Of a stretch of 64,000 nt of DNA, positions 32,494-43,736 are shown piece after piece; the first letter of the stretch is position 1; every line of letters starts with the position of its first letter. A program made the translations under genes and the position numbers. The stretch lies in contig NC_084805.1 of the NCBI RefSeq assembly GCF_963583255.1, positions 13,237,375-13,301,374 on the forward strand, written 5' to 3'. The stretch is from Pyrus communis (lineage: Eukaryota > Streptophyta > Magnoliopsida > Rosales > Rosaceae). The notes beneath the pieces are model-generated. The model had not been told where the DNA came from. It was given only the letters and a program-made list of their open reading frames with translations, and did not search any database.

Positions 32494-35437
32494 GCTATGC
32501 ATGTCCTTCTCCAATAAGTGGGTGACAAATAAACCTTCAAAGGAGCAAGCAGAGCCATGCATATTATATATATGGTTGACCATTAATCGATATTGGTGAC
32601 AACAGATCACCCGTACTTATCCTCTCATGCTTTGATTTGTTGCAAGAAATGAATAGAGAACTCTAGAAATGAAATGGCTCACGTTGCTGCTGCCATGTAT
32701 ACCACAAAACTATGTAATCCAATTCTTATGACATATTTCACATCCATGCATATATGTATATACGTAACACTCAACGCAATAACACCGTTACTTTTCAACC
32801 AGATTATTGGGGTAGGCATATGACTCTTGATAGTGATCAATGGAGTTATGGTGGGCATTCGATCACGTCCTAGCTAATACCGAGGGCATTTATATCGTAG
32901 CCTAAGGTCAAATGAGACGACCATGTATTTGATATATGGAAGCTAGTAAAATTCTAAACCAAACATATTGTATGTGGTTCAAATTTTGGTATTAAGATAA
33001 AAGCGATTAGAGTGATGAATAAGAATAAGGTAAGTCTAAAATACGGAACTAGCGTTTGCTTCGAGAATTTACTTACCAGAGAGAAAAGAAGCAAATGTTA
33101 TAAAATGGTTAGGTTAATTAACGTATAAAATAGGAATTCTGAGAATCACGAAAATGATTATGACCATAAAAAACGGAGAGAAGAATTGAAGTTGTGGATA
33201 CAAAATACGCTCTAAGAAACTGAAGTTCATAAAATATCAACCATTTCATTCTTTAGAAATCGAATTTGGATGGTTGTAGTGTATTCAAATATGCTTTTCC
33301 GAAACCAATACCAGATAGCATATATGCAATAATGATAGAGAGAAATTTTACAAAGTTGACTCAGAAAAGAAGGGATTCCGCTAAAGAAATAGCCTTATCG
33401 TGTGTTTTTGCATCAACTAATGTCCTGGTTATATGCAACAACTGAGTCGGTCTTTTCCTTTGTGTAAAAGGAGAGAGATCACAAACTCAACCTTTCCATA
33501 CAATACCAAGTTATTTCTCTACGCGGTTAATGTACCATCAGAAACTTTTATGGGTACCAAGAACACAAATTATGTAGTAGGTTATATTAACAGAAAATAA
33601 AAAATTTACATGTTAAACAGAAACATCACTTGTTCATGTTTTAGATATATTGAAAAATTGCTCATCTACTAGGTACACAACTTCCTAAATTAGTCGTCAC
33701 ATTGCACGTGGTGTTAGTGTGTTACTGATAGGATTTTTAGCACCTGCATAAATAGAGATAAAAACGTCGTTCTCCACGGAATTATTTAAAACAATTTATG
33801 TAAAAACCAATTCTTAATTAATTACTTAAAACAAAGTTTAGAAAAAGTTGATTTTATAATTTAATATTAAAAATGATTTTCATAAAAACAATATAATAAA
33901 TTGGCAAGAATGCAAATTTAAGGAAACCAAATTGCAAATTTGAAAAACAATTATAAAAGAACACTAGGTTTCTGCTGTCATCTTAACAATCATATGTAGT
34001 TTTACTAATTACTTATGAATTACATATGTAACTTTGAATGTTAAGCTTTCCTAATGCAAATTATCCTCGTCATATTCAAGCAAGAACGTATATCTAACAT
34101 GCAATCCATCTGTGATATTCAAATCAAATATGAACATGTAAAACTCATTAAGCTTTATGAAAACCCTTTGAAAAACCATGCAACCCTTAAGACATATTCA
34201 TCCTAAGTGAAATTATAATTTTTAATCACAAGAAATCATGCTCAATTCTCTGGTGATATTCCGACTGAATTGCATCCAATTACCTGTCTAAACATTCTAA
34301 TGGTCGCAATCATTAACACAAATAGATAGTTTAAACACAGTAATTAATAATTCAAAATATGCATGCATAGTATCATAAGCAGTTAAATAAAGACTATATA
34401 TTCATGTTAAGACTAGTGGCCTTGCCTAGCAAAAGAAAGTTAGTTACACATGATCATAATTAAAATCAAAAGAAATATTATTAAAAAAAAAGGATAGAAA
34501 ACACATTGAAAGAAGAATATAAATTGCTAAAGCCTAGCCAAGTTCTCCAAATTGATCCGTATAGAACCTCTAATAGCCAAATAAGCCTTATTTACACTAT
34601 TACAAATTAAAATCCTTCCTAAAAAGGTCTTCTAAAAACTAGGATACAAAATAAATTAAGAAAAACTAGGTAACAATCTCCCAGTCAAACATGGAGAAAC
34701 TGGCCAGTTACAAAATAGACACGTTTAGGGCCTTAGACACCACCTTAGATGCCAAAAAGCCCAAATAAGCACAAAACATCACTTTAACAACTTCAAACAC
34801 TAATTCTTTAATTCATCGCCATAAATTAACTGCTTAGTAGAAAATTTTTAAACTTTGACACGAACAAGTTAAAAGACTCGCAAACATTCTCCAATTGGAA
34901 TTATTCCAAAATTCATCCATAGGGCACTTTTTGCTCAAAAAGAAGCCTCATGTCCTACAATGGAAACATAAATTGAAATATTAAAATAATTACCAAATAT
35001 ACTAAGATCAGGGTTAAAATATATAATATAAAATTGACTCATTAATCAGTAATTAGCTAATCCATTCAGATTATAACACGTGTATCTAACTACCCCAGAT
35101 TAACAAAATATTAATCATATTATCAACTAAATCATAATACGTAAATTAACAACACTAACGTAATAGTATGACCATTGCACAAATGTTTCTCCACCCAATA
35201 GTATCTATTAGTATGGAATCCACTAAGTAAAGTTTTCTCCCTAAATGAATATATAATAGCAGTTCTCATCATGATTAATCATGTCCATGTCATATGACCA
35301 AGATACAAATTAAAGTACGAAATTTGCTTAGTCATTCGAGCATCGGATGCTACAATCTCATGATCTTAGATCCATTAAATGTCGACAGTATGATTCCTGT
35401 CCCCAAATTATTAGGATTAAAGTACACTCAATACATA

Positions 35438-35441
<4 letters not shown>

Positions 35442-35484
<43 letters not shown>
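35442..35484. repeat. TA dinucleotide microsatellite
   Basis: An uninterrupted TA tract of about 43 bp. Two short frames through it are artefacts. Confidence 0.9.
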
Positions 35485-36945
35485 AGTACATATTGCCAAG
35501 TTTTGTTTAATCAAGTAACAACAAAATTACAGGAAATTTATTATCTTCATCTCTAAATGTTTTATTTTTATTTTTTTTATTTTTATTTTTAATATCTATA
35601 ACCACGCGATTTGAAATTAAAAACTCTCATTTATAAGTGAAGATAAATAACATTTGACTGTAATACTAACTGACTTTAAATGTATAACCAAGAATCATTA
35701 CTTTTATAATAATGTTACATGTAGCCCATTGACAACTCAAAATATTGTTATTACTTCTCATCAAGGTAAAATCTTAGTTTGTGATGACTCTGAGTCAATG
35801 TAGTTCAAATAGTTTCATTCTTAGTTTTTCATAAACTCTGTAGGCTCATTATGGTTCATCGCTAACATCACTAATATAGTCTCAATTTAACTACATATTA
35901 TTAAAGCTTCGTTTAGTATTGTTCTTTTCACCAAAAGTTGCTTCACTTTAAAATTAAGCAGTAAAAAAAGTGTTTGCTAAAATTAAATATTATGTTTATT
36001 TTGAAAGTAATGGCCTCTTGACAATAGTTTTTAAAAGCATTTTTTGTAAAAAGCTAAGTGGAGCCTTTAATGAATATTTTCAATTTCTATAATAGTCTCA
36101 TTAGTTTTTTTTTATTTTTGTTAAATGACATTATTTGTATTTACACACACATTTTATCTCCTATAAAACAAAATGATGACTGCCACCTACCACTACAAAC
36201 ACTAACATTACACCACCACCGTCCTTAATTACACCTTCATTGTTGCCACCACCACCACCACCACCACCTCCTCCTCCACCACCACAATCACCACCACAAC
36301 CTTAACCCCTGCCACCATTGTTACCCCTGCACCCAAACCAACACAAATCACTACTAAAATTCCCACCATAACCATACCATTGCCCCACCACCACCACCAT
36401 TGTGGTCGCCACCATCCCCACTACCATGTCCATTTTTTGTCATTATATATAATTTTATCACTTTTACATTAAGATATACCAAACACTCTACAATGCTTTT
36501 CATATTTACGGTATTTTGAAAAATGCAGTTTATCGCAAACTCATGTGCTTTATTTTACAGCTGATTATTCTTAAAGCACATAATAAGTTTTTCAAAAAAA
36601 AAAAAAAAGAAAAAAAAAGAACAATCCAATTAGAAGTAAACCTCTCACATATAAAGTATATGGTATTTTGTATATTTCTATTGTAGATATTTTATCTTCG
36701 AACCATTTTAATCCTGAATTAGTTATTATCATGTAAGAATTTGGATGATAACTCATATGGGAGAACTGTAAAGAACGCGGAAAAAGAAAAAAAGAAAGAA
36801 CCGAAAATTGAAGAACCACCACAACTATCTGTAATATTACACCGGCTAGTACAAAGAAAAATTCCTAAAATAAATTAGTAAAGTATAGAAAAATCAACAA
36901 GACTAATCAAGAAAGATGATACATAATTACATATGAAAAAATTAA

Positions 36946-37330
36946 TTATGGCTTGCGCTTCTGCGTATAGATGTAATCAATATGAGCCGCAAGAGTTCTT
37001 CTCATTAGGCACTCATCTTCCCCAACTCCTTCACAACTTTCCTCCACCATGGCTTTTTCTACCTCAACATCCTTCAACTACATAAAAAAAAACAAGATCA
37101 CAAAAAACAAAAATTAGCAAAAACCCACAAAAAATGTACCACAAAGTAAGCTAGTTTATAATATGGTTTTGGTAGAGGAATTATAATTAGTGATAACTAA
37201 TTACCTCATGTTGAACTTTCACTGCACTGACACCACAAGAAGAAGAAGGCAACGGCCGCGCCGTTGTGCTGAATAATGAGAGAAAGAGGAGGAGGGCAAC
37301 CACACAGAGGCTGGTGAGCTTGGACGGCAT
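36946..37330 (-). CDS. PSK: Phytosulfokine precursor
   Basis: Two exons, 37205-37330 and 36946-37077, are joined across a 127-bp intron with GT and AG ends in phase 0 and encode 85 residues. Residues 1-24 form a signal peptide (MPSKLTSLCVVALLLFLSLF then STTA). The C-terminal half carries CEGVGEDECLMRRTLAAHID followed by the YIYTQ pentapeptide at residues 77-81 and KRKP. Family knowledge: tyrosines in YIYTQ are sulfated by TPST in the Golgi, subtilases release the peptide, and it signals through PSKR receptor kinases in growth and wound responses. The conserved Cys pair and the Asp before the pentapeptide are present. A TATA-like sequence sits about 70 bp upstream of the ATG. The gene looks intact and is the clearest functional host gene in the window. 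Confidence 0.95.
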
Positions 37331-37398
37331 GTTTGATTAAAACGATGACCTGGGAGCTAGCTAGCAGTATTGTATGGTGAGGTGAAACTGTGGACGAC

Positions 37399-37406
37399 TA
37401 TATATA
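37399..37406 (-). promoter_or_regulatory. TATA box of the phytosulfokine gene
   Basis: TATATATA occurs in the minus-strand context GTCTATATATAGTCG, about 70 bp upstream of the ATG at 37330. The leader is therefore short, about 40 bp if transcription starts 30 bp downstream. Confidence 0.65.
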
Positions 37407-37542
37407 GACGTTGAAGAACAGCAGAAGGGCAAATGTGGAATTTTGAATATTAGTCCGATGACTCGTTTCTGCCCACTGCTAGTCGTTGACCATTTCTAGA
37501 AGATTATATAGCCGCAATTGTATTTAAGTAACGTTAGGTATA

Positions 37543-37547
<5 letters not shown>

Positions 37548-37595
<48 letters not shown>

Positions 37596-38461
37596 CGGGT
37601 TTTTTTTGGTCAAATGGTAAAATTCATTACCAAGAAAACAAGTACAATAAAGTCCCATACACTGGTTAACTACAACAAAAGAAAAAGCCACAAACACACA
37701 AAAGACAAAGCCACAAGGCAAGCCTTAGAGCCCAGCCCACAAAAAACAACAATACAGGAGAACGTAAAAAAACTACCATTCCTGCAGTTGCAACCGCCGT
37801 TGCCATCACCAGAAACTGCAAAACGAACTTCACGAACTGATACCTCCCACGAGCACCTTGGATCATGCCATCAAGAACTCCAAAAGTGGTGAAGAACAAA
37901 GTCACCACATCCTCCAAGGACCATCTCAAGTACCGCCACTATGAAACCAAAGAAGCACGTAGGAAGACATAACCCACGAGCAACAACGCCAATAAAGGCA
38001 AACATTGGGCAGGACCAACAAGGCCCAACAAGGGTGGTGGTACGAACACCCTAGCCAAAACTCTACACACCCTCCCGTAGATCCGTGACAAATCACGGAA
38101 AATAGAGACGGTACCCGAACGGAATTGAGGATTGAACGAGAAAAGATGGAAGGGGATGATGGAGATGTTGAAGGGGAATGGGTTGGGGAGGATGGAGGAA
38201 AAGGAGGATTGGGAATTAGAGCTCAAAATGGTAAGATTAAAGGCCAAAAGAGAAAGGGGAGGAGGCAGGGATGGGAAAAATTGCAAGCTACTAGAAGAGC
38301 AAAGAAAGGAAGAAAAGACAAGAGAGACATGGGACTGCCACCGGCCCTAGCAGCACCTGGGGACAGCGGCAACGCAGAACGATGGAATTGAAGACTACTC
38401 ACACGAGGCGGTGAGAAATACTCTCACAAATGGAGAGAGTGGTTTATCGAAATTGCTACGT
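37548..38461 (-). mobile_element. Non-autonomous LINE-like retroposon
   Basis: A T run of about 50 bp at the left end is the poly(A) tail of a minus-strand insertion. Direct repeats GTTAGGTATAAGCTT (37533-37547) and GTTAGGTAAAAGCTT (38462-38476), 14 of 15 identical, mark a long target duplication typical of target-primed reverse transcription. The sense end starts with leader-like CACTCTCTCC. No endonuclease or RT is encoded; the 115-codon minus frame at 37939-38286 is Ser/Pro/Leu-rich and unrecognised. It may join the 5' and 3' ends of a LINE with the middle deleted. Confidence 0.72.
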
Positions 38462-38684
38462 GTTAGGTAAAAGCTTCTGCTACGGCATTTTGAATAGGGA
38501 TGTCATGACATTTATTATTTGAGCAGATTTCTCTTTTTGATTTTCTTTAAAATATAAATAACAGTAGATGAACCAAATCGGTTTTTTTTATTTTTTTATT
38601 TTTTTTATATTACAGATAGTGTGAAGAAGGAGATTGAATCTACAGTTTCAAATACAAGAGTAAATACTCTCAACCATTTGAGTT

Positions 38685-39102
38685 CAGAGGCGGACTCACC
38701 TGGGGTCAGCTGACCCCCCCAAACTCGAGAAATTCTCCATAGAATGACTGAGTGCTACCCTTTGAAAATCTAAGATGCCCTTGAAAGCTAGCCTCCAGCC
38801 AATCGGCGAATTGCCTCTAGGGATACTTGGCAAGATAACTGCTAACCTCATGCCTTTGTATGTTTTGTTATGGGCATCTTTCGATATGCTTACTCGACAT
38901 ATGTTAACATTTGTTGGCATGCTCGCTCAAAATTTATCGACATATGTCGATAGGTGTGTAATATAACTTGAAAAATGACCTCATGCCTACCAAGGCTTGA
39001 TGAAATGCTAATTTTCATGCTACACCGTTATAAAAAATTTATGCTTTGTGCGTGCTATTCATATTGATCCCCCCTGAATAATATTTCTTAGATCCACCAT
39101 TG
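38685..39102. mobile_element. Small non-autonomous hAT-like element, 418 bp
   Basis: The ends CAGAGGCGGA and the complement of TCCACCATTG form a short imperfect inverted repeat. They are flanked by TTTGAGTT (38677-38684) and CTTGAGTT (39103-39110), an 8-bp duplication with one mismatch, as expected for hAT. The subterminal GGGGTCAGCTGACCCC is itself palindromic. There is no transposase. Confidence 0.65.
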
Positions 39103-39110
39103 CTTGAGTT

Positions 39111-40019
39111 ATAAATTATTTGCAAGTGAGTAAGACTTATCATTTAACGATAAGGTATTCATTCAAACAACCAAAAAACTAGAGAGCAAAGATATTTTTA
39201 CGTATCACGTTTATTTGCCACATTGTAAATTTAAGTGTTCTACACATATGTCATTCGCTCATACAAGTTTGATATACTGAGTCGCATTAAGCTAATATAT
39301 TCACGTTTGATTGTTGATGATTATTTAGTCTGATTTAAATCTTCAATTTGTTAGAAATAATTTTGAGTTTAAATCTCATAAACTATAATTATTTTATTAA
39401 TATTGAAGTGCAATCCCATATCGAGTCCGATAGATCACTGTCGGTAATATGATCCATCAATTTTAAACGACTAGTTATTTATTCATAGTGTTTCTTTTAT
39501 ACCCATTTCTAAAGTCGAAACTATGCAAATGCTTAATTAATATTATTTTTAGTCAAAATAATTAATACTTTTGGGCATATTAGTTTATTGGTAAAATTTT
39601 TATATTCTGCTAGTAGAGTCCAAAATTCCAAATAAACACCTCCACATGAAGTTGTGAACATACAAATAAATTATACTCCGCGGGTGTACGTTGACCGACA
39701 GATTTCACATACGCGTACGTTGGCAAAACAAAAGAACGTAAGCAAATATGCATGTCTGTTCCAAGAACCATGGTTTTGTCTAAAATTAGAGTAATTTAAT
39801 GATATTAAAAAATGGATTAGTCCAAAACCATCACAAAGCTGGCGTTGCAGGATGTAATTAAGAATGTACTGTTTAATTGACCATTGAAAAACACACAACA
39901 GTGGGAAACAAACTATTGAAAAAGTACGATCAGTCACGAGAATGTCTATCAAAACAGGGTACACAAATGTGAAGAAAAACCTTCCCAAAGAAAGACTCAT
40001 CGGTTATTCTTTTTCTAAG
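39111..40019. other. Spacer, no gene recognised
   Basis: AT-rich DNA. A minus frame of 109 codons at 39671-40000 is unrecognised and lacks domain-like composition. I see nothing else. Confidence 0.45.
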
Positions 40020-40262
40020 TGATGAAGAAGAAGGCTCTCCACCCTATCCCTACCTTCCCATCACTGCTTCCCATCATCGCTCTTGGTGAATCTTAATCAG
40101 AAACCCAAGATTGCCTTGTATTAGGTGTCGGTTGTTGGTGACCTTAGATGGTTCCTTGAGTGCATTTTTTTTTTTTTTGCGAGATTTGTGACCCTTTGTG
40201 GTTTTTGTACGGTTTAATTTCAATTTTTCCATGGTTAAGGTTTGAGTTCCAGGCTTGGGAGA

Positions 40263-41000
40263 ATGGATTCTTCAGATCTCCTCATCGATGAGAAGTATAT
40301 GGACTATCTCTTAATAACCTTTGATGATAGTCTGGATCTTGAAGAGAGAATTACAGAATCAGTTCATCTGGTGGGTCTACTCATCATTGATGTGGAGCCG
40401 TCCCAACTGATAGTGAAGGATGTGCATAGAAGTCTATGGAGGAAAATGGGTAACATCAAGGTTTCCAGAGCCAAACTGAATGTCTACTCTGTTCAGGTGG
40501 AGGATGAGAAAGTGCTAGAAGAATCTGGAAGGTAATCCCTGGTTTATCAAAGGTACACCCTTTACTGTTAAATTTTGGCCTCTTTATCAATCGCCAGATG
40601 AAATTAGTGGGAATCGTGCCATTTTTTGGGTTCAAGTTCATGGAATCCCGAGGAATTATTGTACTGTTAAGAATGCTCATATTTTGGGGGCTAAAATCGG
40701 TTCGGTGCTGGAGGTTGAGGACCTAACAGTAACTGGGTTTCGTGGGTTCCTTCGCATCATAGTGGATCTCAATACTACTAGGCCTCTCCTTACGAATTTC
40801 ACTATGCCAAGTCCTACTAACGGTAGTCGTACCTTCCGCCTGAAATATGAGGAGATGAAGGATTTTGTTATAACTGTGGGCGGCTCGGCCATGTCCGCAA
40901 CTGCTGGTGGAAGGCCCCTATCAGTAAAGATAGGGAGAACCGATACAACTTGGAATTATGAGCAGTAGGGATCCCGGAAGCTATGACAAGCCTTTTCCCT
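40263..41000 (+). pseudogene. LINE ORF1 (DUF4283 plus zinc-knuckle type)
   Basis: From ATG 40263 (MDSSDLLIDEKYMDYLL) the frame carries a DUF4283-like RNA-binding region; after a frameshift near 40530 it continues with FWVQVHGIPRNYCTVKNA and FRGFLRIIVDLNT. The zinc knuckle (KYEEMKDFCYNCG, LGH) is split by another shift near 40865. Family knowledge: plant LINE ORF1 proteins package LINE RNA. Broken. Confidence 0.8.
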
Positions 41001-41911
41001 GACTATATACCTCATCCTATGTCTGGTAGTGCCAATGACATTCAATGGTGGAGGAGGTGGGAATTGGAGTCACCACATTGGAGTCACCACACGATGATGC
41101 TAATGTGGATAAGGAGGTATATGTTTGTGCGCCTGGAAAAAGCAGTGGGAGCAGGAGGAAAAATCAGTGGGAGCAGCAGGAATTTTACAAGATGGTACGA
41201 GAAGTTCTAAGGAGTCGAGAGGTATGCCACGAAAGGTATCTTTACTGAATTGGGGCAATATAGATCATCCAGACAGTTTTGGGACACATTATCACAATGG
41301 GACCCTTACCCTTGCTATCAATGGACTGTCTAAAATTGGTTTGATCTAAGAAAAGTCCCATCTTAGGCCTTTACAAATGCTACTGATCTGCTGGTAAGAC
41401 CATTTGAAAATAAAGATATTAAGAAAGGCAAGGTGGCTAAGCCTAGTGGGCTGCTAAGAATAATGGAATTAGAAAATGGGGAAAGCTTACCTTATCCCTC
41501 TCAAAAGGTGGATGACCCTCAACACTCCCACGTGGAAGTTGATAACCTTACTACTGATGAAAGAGCTGTTTGTGTTAACGATGCCACCTCTAAAAGGAAA
41601 AATCGGGATGAACTCCACTAACCTGAGAAAAGATTGAAAGCAGTGAATTTTATTGGTAAATTCTCACACTCCGCCATAATCAACCATAGTGGTGGGTGGT
41701 AAGTGCGGTCGTGGAAGACATGGGGGAAAAATGTTAGGACTCAGGAAGTATACTAAAGCTGGGTAAGAATGAAATCTCAAGGAGGTGCCTGTTAACCCTT
41801 CCAAGGAAATGCAAGAAGCTGAGAGATTGGGATGGCTGGGTAAAAACAATGCAATGGTCAAAACTCAAGCACAATCGGTAGAGGCTGGCAAGTTCCAGCC
41901 CTACTGCAAAC

Positions 41912-42710
41912 AATGAAGATCATAGTTTGGAATTACCGAGGGCTTGGGAACCCTCGGAAAGTTCAAGATTTGCTCAGTTTCATTAAGCAGAAAGCTCCCA
42001 ATTTGGTTTTCCTATGTGAAACCAAATGTAGTGTCGAAAGTATTTAAAAAATTCAATTGCATTGGGGTTTCTCGCATTGTTTTTTTTGTTTTTTTGGGGG
42101 GGAGGGGGGGGGGGGAGGGGTGGGTGGGGGGTAAGTTCTAGAGGTAAATCTGGAGATGTTGGTTTTCTTTGGAATGAGGAACTCAAAGTGTATGTATTAT
42201 CATTTTTTCTTTACCGCATTGATGCCAAAATTAATGGTATGGGTGATAAGGAACATTGGCGTTACACTGGCTTTTACGAATATCCAAACACTTTGGATCG
42301 TGCATAATCCTGGTTTCTTCTTCAAAACCTTGCTGGTGTTAATACAATTCCTTGGGTGTGTGATGGATACTTCAATGAGATCCTAAAGCCAACGAAGAAA
42401 TAGGGAGGCCCTGCACAACCAATGGGACAAATTCTAGCCTTCCGAGAGGCGTTAGCATATTGTTATCTCCTTGACTTGGGGTTCATTGGTAATCCACTCA
42501 CATGGAAGACAACCAGAGGTAGGGGGATCAAGGAGCATCTTGATAGGGCTTGTGCGACTACCTCTTGGAGAAATATGTTTCCTGTCTCTAAGGTTACTCA
42601 CCTTAAATCGTGCAAGTCAAATCATATTTCTTTACTTCTTGAGCTCAATCATACTTCCCTCGAACGAAATCATCGTCCTTTTCAATATGAGGAGTTGTGG
42701 ATGTAGCATG
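41912..42710 (+). pseudogene. LINE endonuclease region, broken
   Basis: MKIIVWNYRGLGNPRKVQDL and NLVFLCETKC are the first two conserved segments of the APE-type endonuclease that nicks the target site. A G-rich tract (about 42095-42130) and shifts interrupt it. It resumes with FIGNPLTWKTTRG and KEHLDRACATTSW, the end of the same domain. Confidence 0.8.
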
Positions 42711-43478
42711 AGGAGGGTGAAGAGGTTAGCTAGTCGGTGTGGAAGACAAATGTAGTTGGGTATCCAATGTACCAAGTGTGTGAGAAGATTAAAGCTATGC
42801 CTATGGCTCTTAATGCTTGGCAACATAAGACATTCAAAGCAAGACTTGCGGAGATTGAGAAAGTTAGAGACTAGTTAACAATGACTGATTCTCAACCTTA
42901 CACGGATGTTTCTATTGCTGAGCGATAAGGATTGATGCATAAGCTGGATTCTTTTTTTCTTGCTGAGGAATCCTACTGGAGACAAAGATCAAAGGTTCAA
43001 TGGTTGAAATTGGGGGATCGTACCACCTGCTTCTTCCATGAATGAGCTAATTTCAAACGTCAAAAGAATAGAATTACGGGTATTGAGAATCAAAAGGGGA
43101 TTCGGGAAACTAGTGATCGTGGTGTTGAAAAAGTGGTGATTGATTGCTTCAACTCAATTTTTTTAATCCCAGTTTCATGGCCAGAATCTGGACAATGAAG
43201 TAATCGATGCCATTGAAAGCAAGGTAACATAAAAAATGAATGTTGAGCTCAATCGTGATTTCATTGCTGATGAAGTCCGAACTACTCTTTTCAAATGCAC
43301 CCATCAAAATCTTCTAGCCCAAATGGTATATCCTCCCTATTTTTCTCAAAAGTACTAGTTAATTGTTGGTATTGATGTGTCTAATGTAGTGAATTCCATT
43401 TTATCTTATGGTTCTATGCTGAAAAGGATAAATTTCACTAACGTGCCCTTTATCCTAAAGCAAAAACATCCTTGAGAC

Positions 43479-43710
43479 ATGAGTCAGTTAAGACCCATTA
43501 GCCTATGCAACGTTGTTTATAAGATCACCTCAAAGGTGTTAGCAAATCAGTTAAAGAAAATCTTGCCCCAGATTATTTCTCAACAACAAAGTGCTTTTGT
43601 CCCAGGCCGTGCCATTTCCGATAACTACAGCATGGTGCAGCTAATTCCTAGTAAGAGAAAACGGAAACATGTATTTTCAAACTAAATATAGCACTAGAAG
43701 GTCAAAAGAT
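43479..43710 (+). pseudogene. LINE reverse transcriptase, N-terminal fragment
   Basis: [20 protein letters not shown] and [14 protein letters not shown] are the first conserved blocks of a non-LTR reverse transcriptase. The frame ends at 43685, and the catalytic FADD-type block is absent. Confidence 0.85.
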
Positions 43711-43736
43711 TGTAAGGAAAACATATTTTCGCAATA

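Larger units (their letters stand above)
31740..36945. other. AT-rich spacer with simple repeats
   Basis: No gene is recognised in about 5.2 kb. It holds the fold-back element at 32302-32493, a TA dinucleotide tract at 35442-35484, and a CCA-rich trinucleotide tract at about 36180-36420 that gives long but meaningless frames. The last part (about 36820-36945) is probably the 3' untranslated region of the phytosulfokine gene. Confidence 0.5.
40020..43710 (+). mobile_element. L1-type LINE, decayed and truncated at its 3' end
   Basis: Domains appear in LINE order: ORF1 gag-like (40263-41000), endonuclease (41912-42710) and the start of reverse transcriptase (43479-43685). Many stops and frameshifts interrupt them. 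The RT breaks off just after the [12 protein letters not shown] segment, before the catalytic motif, and the DNA then passes into a PRP40-like pseudogene on the other strand. Loss of the 3' rather than the 5' end is atypical for a LINE insertion and points to a later deletion or rearrangement. Confidence 0.85.

Noticed and set aside
36180..36420. CCA-rich region that could encode a His/Pro-rich protein
   Set aside because: A simple trinucleotide tract without a start, domain or flanking gene structure.
37518..37892. Plus-strand 124-codon frame with a long Phe run
   Set aside because: It reads through the poly(T) tail complement of a retroposon.
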